Part shown: in pieces, positions 1-7,382 of the stretch
Numbering within the stretch: the first letter of the stretch is position 1
How the letters are laid out: the number at the start of each line of letters is the position of its first letter
Source of the DNA: CAZKUN01 sp964555935
GTDB taxonomy: Bacteria > Armatimonadota > Zipacnadia > Zipacnadales > VGFC01
DNA: 8,167 nt
Reading direction: 5' to 3'
Assembly (NCBI GenBank): GCA_964555935.1
Contig: CAZKUN010000343.1
Location: forward strand, 1 to 8,167
Notes under the pieces: generated by a model
What the model saw: only the letters and a program-made list of their open reading frames with translations
The model's database searches: none
Told to the model about the DNA's origin: nothing
Translations under genes and position numbers: made by a program

Positions 1-3000
1 CGAGAACGACGATTCGAAAATCGTAATTGCATTTCAGCTCGAACGGGACACAGAGGTCCTCGAGGATGTCAGCGGCCGCGTTCAGGGCCTCGGTGTGGCC
101 CGGGAGCTTGTGGAAGGAGGCGGCGTGGATCGAGGCGGGAGAGTAGACGACCCCTACCTGGGCGGGATAGGGCTCAGACGTCAGGATGAGCTTTCCGACG
201 CCCCGTTTGATCTCGGTGATCTCCCTCACCGATTCTGACCAGCAGGCGAACGGGCGGAAGTCGGGCTGGAAGCCGACCTCGCCCGACCCTCCGGCACTTG
301 CGTATGGGCTGTAGAACCACGCGCCGGTCATCCGGTGAGCAAGACTGTACCACGGGAGCCAACGAACGCCTTGGGCATGTTCGCGCCCGGCGGGTCCGTA
401 GACATACCCACCGTACCAGAGACCGCTAATGGACTTCGGCTGAGCGAATGAGCGCATCGCAAGGTGCTGGTCTCGATGCCAGTATGTATTCCACACATCC
501 ATGGTCCGTGACAGCCGCCACCAGTCGTAGCCCGTGTAGCTCCCGGAGCTTAACGCGCCGTCGAAGCCCACGCGCGAGTCCGGGGCTACCTGCCGGATCG
601 CCGCGCTCCCCAGCTCGATGACGTCAGCGAACCGCTCCTCCATGTGCAGGCGATGGTCCACCCATGCCGCGGGACGGCCCTGCTCGCGCGCGTCGCGACG
701 CCTGAGTTTCAACGCAGAGGTGAGGCCCAAGTCGCCCGCGCCCCAGGCCTCCTGGAGCCGGGCGTCCGTGTGGTGTCTTGCCTGAAGGAAGCGGCCGAAG
801 TCGGCTCGGCAGTGCTCGGAAAAGCAGACATCTCTATTCGCATCCACGAAGCACTCGTCGCCAAGGGTGTAGCCGACGGGCGCGTAGTCGCGACAGATCA
901 GGGCCCGTTCCCGGACAGCGGCATTCAGCGAGGTGCGGTAGGCCGGATCCGACAGGCATGGGTCGCGGGAGAGGGTCTGCCCGTCGATCTTCTCCGGCCA
1001 GATGCGGGAGATATAGGGCAGGGCGCGCACGTCTGCTGCGGCCAGGAAGTTCAACATGCGCGCCAGGCCGGCGCGAGATTCATCGGTGAGTGGCTTGGGC
1101 TGCCACGGCCCCGCACCCATGTCTACGGCATCGGCCCCGTACTCGGCCGCCATGATCTTCAGCAGACGGAAGCCAATGTAGTCGCTCCCCGTCCCGTTCC
1201 ACAGAACGAGAGAGAAGTCTTCGGGGTCGTGCGGGTGACGGATGAGGAGCGGGACCGACCGCCTGGCCAAGAGTCTCTCGCTCCAAACCTCCACCGACAC
1301 CGTGTTGAGCACGGTGAGCGACCCCCGCGCCCGGAGGCGACATTCGACGGCCTTCGCGGTTGGCCGGATTCGCCTGCGGGCCCATTCCCGGCCATGGTTG
1401 TCGAAGGCTCGCACGAGTACAGTCGCGTCGCCCGCCAGCCCTCCCTCAATGTCCGCAGACACGGTGACCATCTCGCCCGGCGCCACGGACGGCGTGCTCA
1501 CCCGAGGCCCCGATAGGTCCACGCCGGTGTCGATGTTGGTGGCGACGGCAGCGAAGGCAGTGTCGGTCCCGTCCTGTCTTACGAACAGATCCACGAAGCA
1601 CGGTCCTGATGGCCAACGGGACTGGAACGGCAAGTCGATGCGGTTGAGGCCGGCGGCCAGGTCGACATCCTGGGTGAGTGCGACGTCAACGTAACCCCCA
1701 GATGCCGCTCGCACTTGGACCGTGAAGGCTGCGGTCGTGTTGCGGGGGCACTCGATCTGCGCCTCGAGCGATCCCCGTCCCCCTTGGATCGGGGGACAGC
1801 GGATGGTCGTAATTCGGGCTTCCGTCGGGGCGGGGGCGGCCTCAAGCACGGCCCGTATCAGCAGCGCCTGGTAATACTCGTAGTGCGTCCACGACCCATC
1901 GGCGGCGGCGTAGGTCGCCGGCGTCAGGTAATGATGCCCGGCGAGCGCGTCCTCACCGTAGTCGAGAACCACCACGCGGCCCTTGCCGACCTGTCCCGCA
2001 CGCGCGATTGCCTCCGCCGCCTGGGTGTCTGACGCATGCTCCTCGAAGGCCGGCAGCGACGTCAGCGGCAGCGCAGCGGCGATCTCTGGAGCGGGGACGA
2101 CGGCGTCCCGGATCTCTGGCGGCAACTCGTCTCCAGGGCCCAAGACCCACACCAGCCCGCAGCCGGCTCTGACCTCTACGAGCAGCTTCTCGCGCACGTT
2201 GCTGGGCAAGGAGACCCATTTCTGCTTGCCGACAACGATCACGTCATACTCACCCTCGGCCTTCGCCTCGGCCAGTCGCCTGGCTTCCTCAATCTGCAGC
2301 ATGCCCCACTGGTTGCTCCCGTGTCCCAGCAGGCCGCGGTTGAGGGTCATCAACGGCGTGACCTCGACGTCGCACCGTTGGGCCAGCTCAACCGACTCTC
2401 GCTGACTCCACGCGGGCGCGATGACCAGCGCCTTCAGGGGACCGCTCGCGAGCTGCGTCGCCCATGCCGTGGATGTGGTCACCACCTCGGTCGAGACGGT
2501 GTCCCAGTTGAATTGCTCCTCGCGCGGCAGCGATGGAGGCTGGGTGTAGTCGGCGGTAACGGCGCCGGTCGGGGGCCGCCAGCCGGCGTCGATGGGCACC
2601 ACTTCGATATCGTCGAACCAGACGGTACCGGTCGATTCATGAAGGTAGGGAATGACCGTGATCCTCTCGTGCTTGCCCGAATTGAACGGAACGGTCACCT
2701 GGCGCCACTCGAAGGTGCCCTCGCGGTCCTCCTCATTCACGAACCCTCCAATGCCCATGCCTCGAATGTCGCCGATGAACAGGTTGATGCCGATGCCGGC
2801 GCGCACCACGTCCTCCGCCCTCACGTAGCACCGAGCGAGGTAGTTGCCGTATCGCTGCACGTCGAGTGCCTGCACGACATTGGAGTAGCTGCTGCTCCTC
2901 TCCTGACGGATCCGGAGCGAGGCAGCACCGCTGTGGAACACTTCGCGGTCGATGGAGATAGCGTCCGGACCAGCCGACTCGATCCTCGGGTACCAGCCGG

Positions 3001-3115
3001 TCCGATCGTCCTCGAACCCGGCGTTCACCAGCGGCAGCCTTTCCTGAGCCCCGACAGCGAGCGCCGGCAGGCTTGAGAGCAGCAGGCAGACACATGGACT
3101 GATCCAGAGGCCCAT
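1..3115 (-). CDS. Secreted multidomain GH42-like (beta-galactosidase-like) protein, C-terminus cut by window edge
   Basis: One stop-free minus-strand frame of 1,038 codons starts at the ATG at 3115-3113 and is still open at base 2. Residues 1-23 are a signal peptide (hydrophobic core, cleavage likely at VGA|QE). Residues about 27-175 resemble a jelly-roll carbohydrate-binding module: a FEDDRTGWY opening, SGAASLRI, and a VWFDDIEVVP ending. Residues 226-425 look Rossmann/glutamine-amidotransferase-like (KALVIAP, YDVIVVG, GLVWVLGPGDELP, GKGRVVVLDYGEDA). Residues 430-620 look like beta-sandwich linkers. Residues about 630-975 resemble the GH42 TIM barrel: LGDE with E754 at the acid/base position, then CFSEHCRADFGRFL matching the GH42 cysteine-cluster segment, then WGAGDL. 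From about 985 a second amidotransferase-like unit begins, as in the GH42 trimerisation domain. The product probably acts outside the cytoplasm on a beta-linked glycan; the substrate is unknown. The usual GH42 nucleophile Glu is not evident near residues 895-905. An in-frame ATG at 3550 exists, but it lacks a ribosome site and would bury the signal peptide. The fold family is fairly sure, the activity is not. Confidence 0.9.
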   Translation of the reverse strand, partial: MGLWISPCVCLLLSSLPALAVGAQERLPLVNAGFEDDRTGWYPRIESAGPDAISIDREVFHSGAASLRIRQERSSSYSNVVQALDVQRYGNYLARCYVRAEDVVRAGIGINLFIGDIRGMGIGGFVNEEDREGTFEWRQVTVPFNSGKHERITVIPYLHESTGTVWFDDIEVVPIDAGWRPPTGAVTADYTQPPSLPREEQFNWDTVSTEVVTTSTAWATQLASGPLKALVIAPAWSQRESVELAQRCDVEVTPLMTLNRGLLGHGSNQWGMLQIEEARRLAEAKAEGEYDVIVVGKQKWVSLPSNVREKLLVEVRAGCGLVWVLGPGDELPPEIRDAVVPAPEIAAALPLTSLPAFEEHASDTQAAEAIARAGQVGKGRVVVLDYGEDALAGHHYLTPATYAAADGSWTHYEYYQALLIRAVLEAAPAPTEARITTIRCPPIQGGRGSLEAQIECPRNTTAAFTVQVRAASGGYVDVALTQDVDLAAGLNRIDLPFQSRWPSGPCFVDLFVRQDGTDTAFAAVATNIDTGVDLSGPRVSTPSVAPGEMVTVSADIEGGLAGDATVLVRAFDNHGREWARRRIRPTAKAVECRLRARGSLTVLNTVSVEVWSERLLARRSVPLLIRHPHDPEDFSLVLWNGTGSDYIGFRLLKIMAAEYGADAVDMGAGPWQPKPLTDESRAGLARMLNFLAAADVRALPYISRIWPEKIDGQTLSRDPCLSDPAYRTSLNAAVRERALICRDYAPVGYTLGDECFVDANRDVCFSEHCRADFGRFLQARHHTDARLQEAWGAGDLGLTSALKLRRRDAREQGRPAAWVDHRLHMEERFADVIELGSAAIRQVAPDSRVGFDGALSSGSYTGYDWWRLSRTMDVWNTYWHRDQHLAMRSFAQPKSISGLWYGGYVYGPAGREHAQGVRWLPWYSLAHRMTGAWFYSPYASAGGSGEVGFQPDFRPFACWSESVREITEIKRGVGKLILTSEPYPAQVGVVYSPASIHAASFHKLPGHTEALNAAADILEDLCVPFELKCNYDFRIVVL

Positions 3116-3123
3116 GGCGAAGA

Positions 3124-3132
3124 CCCCTCCTC
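3124..3132 (-). promoter_or_regulatory. Ribosome binding site for the minus-strand GH42-like gene
   Basis: Read on the minus strand this is GAGGAGGGG, a strong Shine-Dalgarno match ending 8-10 nt before the ATG at 3115. It settles the start of the large gene at 3115, directly before its signal peptide, rather than at the in-frame ATG at 3550. Confidence 0.75.
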
Positions 3133-3152
3133 GCGGGTGCGCATTGGTGGTA

Positions 3153-3577
3153 TCAGGTACGCTTCCGGACCCAGAAGCGGTTGACCTTGCTGACCGGCTC
3201 CGTGGTGACAACGAAGCAGCGGACTCCGTCGGCGCCGGGCGCCGTGACCCAAAGCCTAGAGCGCGCGGGAGGGTGGGGGAGTCTAGCCCTACCTCGCCGC
3301 GTGCAGTCGTCCACAGCACGGGATGGTCTTCACTCCTTGCTTGCCGTTCCGAGAAGACTGGTCCAACCTGGAGGCGTGGACCTACGGCGAGGTCGCGGTC
3401 GCTCGTCACGCCCAGTGTCAGCCACTGCGTCCCCGATATGAGAGCAGCCTTGAGGCCGTTCGGATTGCCACCACTCGAGCTGCCTCCCCCCATCGCCGTC
3501 GGTTGGTGGAGAGAGGTTGCGCGGAACCCGTTGCCGCTGTTGCCGGGCATCTTGGGCGACGCTGTGATTGGCCCTGG
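3153..3577 (-). pseudogene. Possible frame-broken coding relic upstream of the GH42-like gene
   Basis: Three consecutive minus-strand segments look coding-like but lie in different frames. The first, open from 3577 with an ATG at 3550, stays coding-like to about 3385 (it includes LKAALISGTQWLTLGVTSD) and has strong GC at third codon positions. The second spans 3381-3289 (includes NGKQGVKTIPCCGRLHAAR, then TAG). The third spans 3329-3153 and ends in VVTTEPVSKVNRFWVRKRT then TGA, 37 nt before the next start. This could be a small gene with two frameshifts, an assembly error or chance. I recognise no family. The antisense frames share some of the GC3 bias, so even the strand is uncertain. Confidence 0.2.
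3230..3244. repeat. 15-bp inverted repeat in the divergent spacer
   Basis: CGGCGCC, one base G, then GGCGCCG: seven-base arms that are perfect reverse complements. It sits in the control region between divergent genes, about 115 bp upstream of the minus-strand start, where an operator would be plausible. Arms this long are expected roughly by chance in 8 kb of GC-rich DNA, so function is only a suggestion. Confidence 0.3.
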
Positions 3578-3732
3578 TCAGTGGGAAGAAGCCCCTGAGT
3601 TCCGGGCCGCAGCGCCACCGCAGACCAGTAATGGGAACCACGGGACCGCCCTCGCGGCCTATCGATTGTTGACCGCGCCGCTATTCCCTGAGAGCAGGAT
3701 TACGAGTCCCCCGAGGCGAACACAAGTACTTC

Positions 3733-5697
3733 GTGGCATCGACTGAACCCTCAAACCCCGGCGTCGATTCGTCGCCGTTAACTGCCGACTCCATCACCAC
3801 GCGCGGGCTGATCGTGGGGGCCGTCTCCGCCGCCCTGTTGGGCCTCGGATGCTCCTACGCAACTCTGGTCCTCCGCGGTTCATACATGGCCCTGGACTTC
3901 ACAACCCCCGGCGCTCTGGTCATGTTGCTCCTCCTCGTGGCGATCAGTAGCGGCCTGCTGCGGCGGGTCGCGCCGAGGCTGGCGCTGACACCCGCGGAAT
4001 TGGCCACCGCACACATCATGCTCGTCGTCGCCTCCGCGATCCCTACGATGGGTCTCAGCGCCCAGATCATCCCTCTCATCGCCGCTCCGTTCTACCTCGC
4101 CAACTCGGTCAACAGGTGGGGGGATACGCTGATTCCCCACCTCCCGGAGTGGGCGTGTCCCAAGGACTCCTCGGCCATCATCGGCCTCTTCGAGGGCTCG
4201 GCGCGGGCGACGGTGCCGTGGTCTGACTGGTTGCCACCCCTATTGGCGTGGCTACCGATGATCGCGGCTCTGTACCTCGCGATGATCTGCATCATGGTCA
4301 TCATTCGGAAGCAATGGGCCGACAACGAGCGCCTGCCGTTCCCCGTCATCCAGCTCCCGCTCGACATGATTACCGGCCACGACAGCACGACGCAACGCCC
4401 GTTCTTTGGCCAGGGGAGGCTCTGGCTTGGTTTCGCTGTGGCCTTCATCTATGCCTCAATGATGGGCGTGCGGGCGCACTACCCCCAGATGCCTCTCGTG
4501 CGGGACTGGTGGTGGTTCCTGATGTTCCGGCGGCGCATGTGGATGTACGTCCACATTAGCTGGCCGATGCTCGGGTTCTTCTATCTCGTCCCTCTCGACA
4601 CGTCCTTCTCGCTATGGACGCTCAACCTGGTGGCCTTCTGCATCAGGGGCGTGATGGCCGTCCTGGGGATAGAGCTGCGGGAGACGCTCATCTTCGGGAC
4701 GGGGTCGGGACTGTTCGCTCACCTCGGCTTCGGCGCGATGATCGCTTTGGTCGTGGCCGGCCTCCGGGTAGGACGCTTCCATCTCTCTGACGTGTGGAGG
4801 AAGGCCGTTGGGCGCGCTCCCGAGGTCGACGATTCGGACGAGATTCTCTCCTACCGAGCCGCGACCATCGGCCTGATCGCGTGTCTTGTCGTGATGGGCG
4901 TGTGGCTCGCCATCGCGGGAATGCCGTGGACGCTCACGCTGCCTTTCCTGCTCATCATGTTCGCGATCTTCTTTGGCCTGACTCGAATTGTCACCGAAAG
5001 CGGGATGGCCGAGGCCGTGGCGTCGACCATCGCCCCCGGCATGAGCACCTGCATCTTCGGCACGCGTCCATGGGGCGACCGCGGCCTGGCCGCGCTGGGA
5101 CTGACGCACGTCTTCTGCTCGGACATCCGCACCTTCGTCATGGCCTCCACCGCCCACAGCCTCAAACTCGCCTCCTCGGTTGGTATCGGCGGCCCGAAGT
5201 TGCTGGGGGCCATGCTCCTGGCGGTCGTCCTGTCGGCCGGGACGTCGATCTGGCTCACGCTGCGCTTCGCGTACGTCGAGGGGGGGACCACGCTGCACTC
5301 CTGGTTCTTCCAGCACGGACCGAACGCCATCTACTCGTGGACGAATGACAAGATCGTCAACCCCACCCCGCCTCATCTGGCGGGCATCGCCGCCACGTCG
5401 GTCGGCGCTCTCATCTACTTCGCCTTCACCTTCCTCCGGCAGCGCTTCATGTGGTGGCCGCTCCACCCCATTGCCTTGGCGGTCGCTCCGATCTGGATAA
5501 TGGAGCACCTCTGGTTCACGTGTCTCTGCGCCTGGCTGGCAAAGCTGCTGGCCCTACGCTACGGAGGAATGAAAGGCTACGCCCGCACGCGCAGCATCTT
5601 TCTCGGCTTCATCCTCGGGCAGTTCGCCGCCAACGCCTTCTGGCTCTTCGTCGATCAACTGGCTGGCGTGCGAGGCAACCGGTTCTTCCACATCTGA
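3733..5697 (+). CDS. Polytopic membrane protein, DUF6785/DUF6784 type (OPT-transporter-like)
   Basis: This is a 654-residue integral membrane protein with about 13-15 hydrophobic segments, including residues 25-47, 58-76, 91-120, 168-191, 229-245, 293-312, 328-345, 377-396, 399-418, 488-510, 549-568, 575-608 (probably two) and 618-640. Features I associate with the DUF6785/DUF6784 family are the TPAELATAHIMLVVASAIP segment (86-104), NERLPFPVIQLPL (198-210; the LPFP element recalls oligopeptide-transporter/OPT proteins), LTRIVTESGM (416-425), and NPTPPHLAGI (543-552) followed by WWPLHPIALA (574-583). Length and order fit the two-domain family. Function is unproven; by context it may move a glycan-derived product across the inner membrane. 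The start is GTG at 3733: the frame opens after a TGA at 3670-3672, the only other candidate upstream is a CTG at 3688, and the next ATG falls after the first membrane segment. The ribosome site is weak. The glucoamylase-family gene follows 124 bp downstream on the same strand. Confidence 0.88.
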   Translation: MASTEPSNPGVDSSPLTADSITTRGLIVGAVSAALLGLGCSYATLVLRGSYMALDFTTPGALVMLLLLVAISSGLLRRVAPRLALTPAELATAHIMLVVASAIPTMGLSAQIIPLIAAPFYLANSVNRWGDTLIPHLPEWACPKDSSAIIGLFEGSARATVPWSDWLPPLLAWLPMIAALYLAMICIMVIIRKQWADNERLPFPVIQLPLDMITGHDSTTQRPFFGQGRLWLGFAVAFIYASMMGVRAHYPQMPLVRDWWWFLMFRRRMWMYVHISWPMLGFFYLVPLDTSFSLWTLNLVAFCIRGVMAVLGIELRETLIFGTGSGLFAHLGFGAMIALVVAGLRVGRFHLSDVWRKAVGRAPEVDDSDEILSYRAATIGLIACLVVMGVWLAIAGMPWTLTLPFLLIMFAIFFGLTRIVTESGMAEAVASTIAPGMSTCIFGTRPWGDRGLAALGLTHVFCSDIRTFVMASTAHSLKLASSVGIGGPKLLGAMLLAVVLSAGTSIWLTLRFAYVEGGTTLHSWFFQHGPNAIYSWTNDKIVNPTPPHLAGIAATSVGALIYFAFTFLRQRFMWWPLHPIALAVAPIWIMEHLWFTCLCAWLAKLLALRYGGMKGYARTRSIFLGFILGQFAANAFWLFVDQLAGVRGNRFFHI

Positions 5698-5706
5698 CCG
5701 CGCGGT
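5697..5706. repeat. 10-bp perfect palindrome at the membrane gene stop
   Basis: ACCGCGCGGT begins on the last base of the TGA stop codon of the membrane protein gene. It is self-complementary. It is short and GC-rich, without a T-run, so it is not a convincing intrinsic terminator. Confidence 0.25.
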
Positions 5707-5736
5707 GCTGTCGACGTGGGAAGGACGCGACTTCGG

Positions 5737-5750
5737 GGAAGGGCCCTTCC
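5737..5750. repeat. 14-bp perfect palindrome between membrane protein and glucoamylase-like genes
   Basis: GGAAGGGCCCTTCC is a perfect palindrome lying 40 bp past the membrane gene stop and 72 bp before the preferred downstream start. It could be a dimeric-regulator operator or a weak terminator stem; no T-run follows. About 30 bases further on, GGGTC (5780-5784) and GACCC (5791-5795) flank a 6-nt loop just ahead of the ribosome site. One 14-bp palindrome per 8 kb is close to chance expectation. Confidence 0.35.
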
Positions 5751-5821
5751 GGACCGGATGAGATTACTCGCAGGCACAGGGGTCCAGACTGACCCTCTGT
5801 GGAGAATGAATGGGAGTAGTT

Positions 5822-7237
5822 ATGAAACGTATAGCCATCTTTACGATGACCATGGCAGCGGTGCTTTCGCCGTGCTGTGGACAGGACGACAGCATGGCGC
5901 CAGATCCCGCGCTGGACTTCCCGGTCACCGATGCTCCGCGAGAGCTGACTCCGCTCATGGCGCGGGAGTTGCGCGGGTGCTTCGATTTCTTCTGGAATGA
6001 ATGGGTCTCGGATCCGGAGAGCCCTGTCTACGGGATGTTCTGCGGAGATCACGTCGGTTTGACCACGTACCCTCTGGTCTGCCCCGCCGAGCAAGGGTTC
6101 TACTTCACGGCGATTGTCGTGGGCGTGGAACGTGGTTGGATCGCCAGAGATGAAGGCGCAGAGCGCGTGTTGGCGGCCCTGAAGAGCTTCAATAAGGTGG
6201 AATGCATCAACGGCTTCTACTACCACTTCCTCGACACCAAGACCGGCCTTCGCGCATGGAACGAGAACAAGGGCGTGGCACTTTCCAACGACTGCACTGC
6301 CACCATGCTGTCGGGCGCTATTGTGGCAAGTGAATACTTCGGCGGGGAAATCAAGGAACTCACGGACGAACTCTATGCAAGAGTGGACTGGAAATGGTTC
6401 ACGAACCCCGAGACCGATTTCCCGTACTTGGCCTGCTACACCGACGGAGCTCCGACGGAGAAACTCGCCAAGCTCACGAATGAGGAGGGCTTCTTCCTCA
6501 ACTGGGGGTTCTTCGGGCATCACTTCAATATGTTCATTCTAGCCGCCGGCGCTCCTAATCCGGAATTCGCCGTCGGCCCTAAAGGCTACTACGCGATTGA
6601 GGCGGAGAAAGGCGCTTACAAAGGCGAGGAGTTCATCCACTGCCGAATTGGCTGCGCTTTCTGCTATATCTGGACGCACTGCTTCATCGACTTCAGGAAT
6701 CTCGAGGACAGACTGGGACGCAACTGGTTTGAGAATTCGCGACACGCGGCTATCGCGGCAAGGCAATACGCTATCGACAAGGGCGACGAGATAAAGGGCT
6801 TGGGGCCCAACTCGTGGGGACTGTCGGCAAGCATAGCTCCGCCCAAGGAGGGCAATCTCCTCGGGTTCGGATACAGCGGGATGTACGGGTCGGCGCCGTT
6901 CAACCCGTTCTACCAACCGGAGGAGGACGGCACCGTCGCGCCGTATGCCTCCTCGGGGTTTGTTGTGTTCACTCCGCAGGAATCGATTGCGGCGTTGGAA
7001 TACATGTATACCATTCCGGGCCTGGTGGGGGAGTATGGCCTCTATGACTCTTACAGCTTTGAGACCATGGCCGATGGCGACCAGCCTTGGATAGGCAATA
7101 GTTACTTGGGGATAGATAAGGGATTGGTGCTACCGATGTTTGAGAACTACTCGTCTCAGCTTATCTGGAAGCTTGCGCATCGGAGCGCGCACATTCAGCG
7201 CGGACTGAGGAACCTGGAATTCAAATACAGTGAGTGA
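5822..7237 (+). CDS. Exported glucoamylase-family (GH144-like, PF10091-type) protein
   Basis: This is 471 residues from the ATG at 5822. An in-frame ATG at 5810 would add four residues. I prefer 5822 because it gives a classic MKR signal-peptide start with GGGAG five bases upstream, but 5810 also has a GGAG. Residues 1-19 are a signal peptide; the SPCCG end resembles but does not match a lipobox. The rest fits the (alpha/alpha)6 glucoamylase-like family: FDFFWNEW (54-61), VERGWI (102-107), GFYYHFLDTKTGLRAW (131-146), SNDCTATMLSGAI (155-167), LYARVDWKWF (184-193), FENSRHAA (303-310), GPNSWGLSAS (328-337), DGTVAP (369-374) and GIDKGLVLPMFENY (430-443). Relatives include GH144 endo-beta-1,2-glucanases and the glucoamylase-like domain of cyclic beta-1,2-glucan synthases, so a beta-glucan or similar glycan is a reasonable but unproven substrate. 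Unusual: where I expect a histidine-containing motif, residues 274-287 hold four cysteines (CX3CX2CX5C). The length is typical for a complete family member. Confidence 0.88.
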   Translation: MKRIAIFTMTMAAVLSPCCGQDDSMAPDPALDFPVTDAPRELTPLMARELRGCFDFFWNEWVSDPESPVYGMFCGDHVGLTTYPLVCPAEQGFYFTAIVVGVERGWIARDEGAERVLAALKSFNKVECINGFYYHFLDTKTGLRAWNENKGVALSNDCTATMLSGAIVASEYFGGEIKELTDELYARVDWKWFTNPETDFPYLACYTDGAPTEKLAKLTNEEGFFLNWGFFGHHFNMFILAAGAPNPEFAVGPKGYYAIEAEKGAYKGEEFIHCRIGCAFCYIWTHCFIDFRNLEDRLGRNWFENSRHAAIAARQYAIDKGDEIKGLGPNSWGLSASIAPPKEGNLLGFGYSGMYGSAPFNPFYQPEEDGTVAPYASSGFVVFTPQESIAALEYMYTIPGLVGEYGLYDSYSFETMADGDQPWIGNSYLGIDKGLVLPMFENYSSQLIWKLAHRSAHIQRGLRNLEFKYSE

Positions 7238-7382
7238 GAGTGTGGAGGCCCTTACCGACCGGCTCTCCAACGTTCTCAGGGGTGTCGGCATGCGGAGGAT
7301 GTCTCTTCCCCAGGGCGTCGCCTATGCGGGCATGTCCAGTAGTTGACGAGCAGCCGAACCGAGCGAGAGGAGCCCGATTGCC
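7238..7382 (+). other. Short intergenic spacer (145 bp)
   Basis: This lies between the glucoamylase-like gene and the second GH42-like gene, both on the plus strand. I see no terminator hairpin and no -10 box at proper spacing from TTGACG (7343-7348). Co-transcription of the two genes is possible but not shown. Confidence 0.4.
7366..7372 (+). promoter_or_regulatory. Ribosome binding site for the right-edge gene
   Basis: AGAGGAG lies 10 nt before the ATG at 7383. Together with the signal peptide that follows, it supports that start codon. Confidence 0.65.

Larger units (their letters stand above)
3116..3732. other. Divergent intergenic region (617 bp)
   Basis: This spacer separates the minus-strand GH42-like gene from the plus-strand membrane protein gene, so promoters for both directions should lie here. 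I see no convincing -35/-10 pair: TTGACC occurs at 3181 and 3669 on the plus strand without a suitable -10 box. It contains the GH42-like gene's ribosome site, a 15-bp near-palindrome at 3230-3244 and possible remnants of minus-strand coding sequence (3153-3577). A plus-strand frame is open from 3114 to 3746. Its first part has weak third-position GC preference and its translation is low-complexity and arginine/proline-rich, so it is probably not a gene. Confidence 0.6.

Noticed and set aside
644..3076. Plus-strand open frames at 644-1516 and 2036-3076 (290 and 346 codons)
   Set aside because: They lie opposite the continuous minus-strand GH42-like frame, have no signal peptide or recognisable motif, and look like antisense shadows typical of high-GC coding DNA.
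3115..3550. Upstream in-frame ATG at 3550 as start of the GH42-like protein
   Set aside because: It has no ribosome site, would add 145 low-complexity residues and would place the signal peptide internally; the ATG at 3115 has a strong ribosome site.
3114..3746. Plus-strand open frame of 210 codons in the divergent spacer
   Set aside because: The composition is Arg/Pro-rich, no domain is recognised, third-position GC is weak in the first half, and its start overlaps the start codon of the minus-strand gene. Not called as a gene.
4612..5508. Minus-strand open frame of 298 codons
   Set aside because: It is antisense to the clear membrane protein gene and its translation is highly charged and low-complexity.
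5609..6523. Minus-strand open frame of 304 codons
   Set aside because: It overlaps both the membrane gene end and the glucoamylase-family gene on the opposite strand; only the plus-strand product shows family motifs.
6641..6664. Radical-SAM function for the CX3CX2C motif
   Set aside because: The surrounding protein is a glucoamylase-family (alpha/alpha)6 fold with an export signal, and the motif is mid-protein; it is kept only as a cysteine-cluster oddity.
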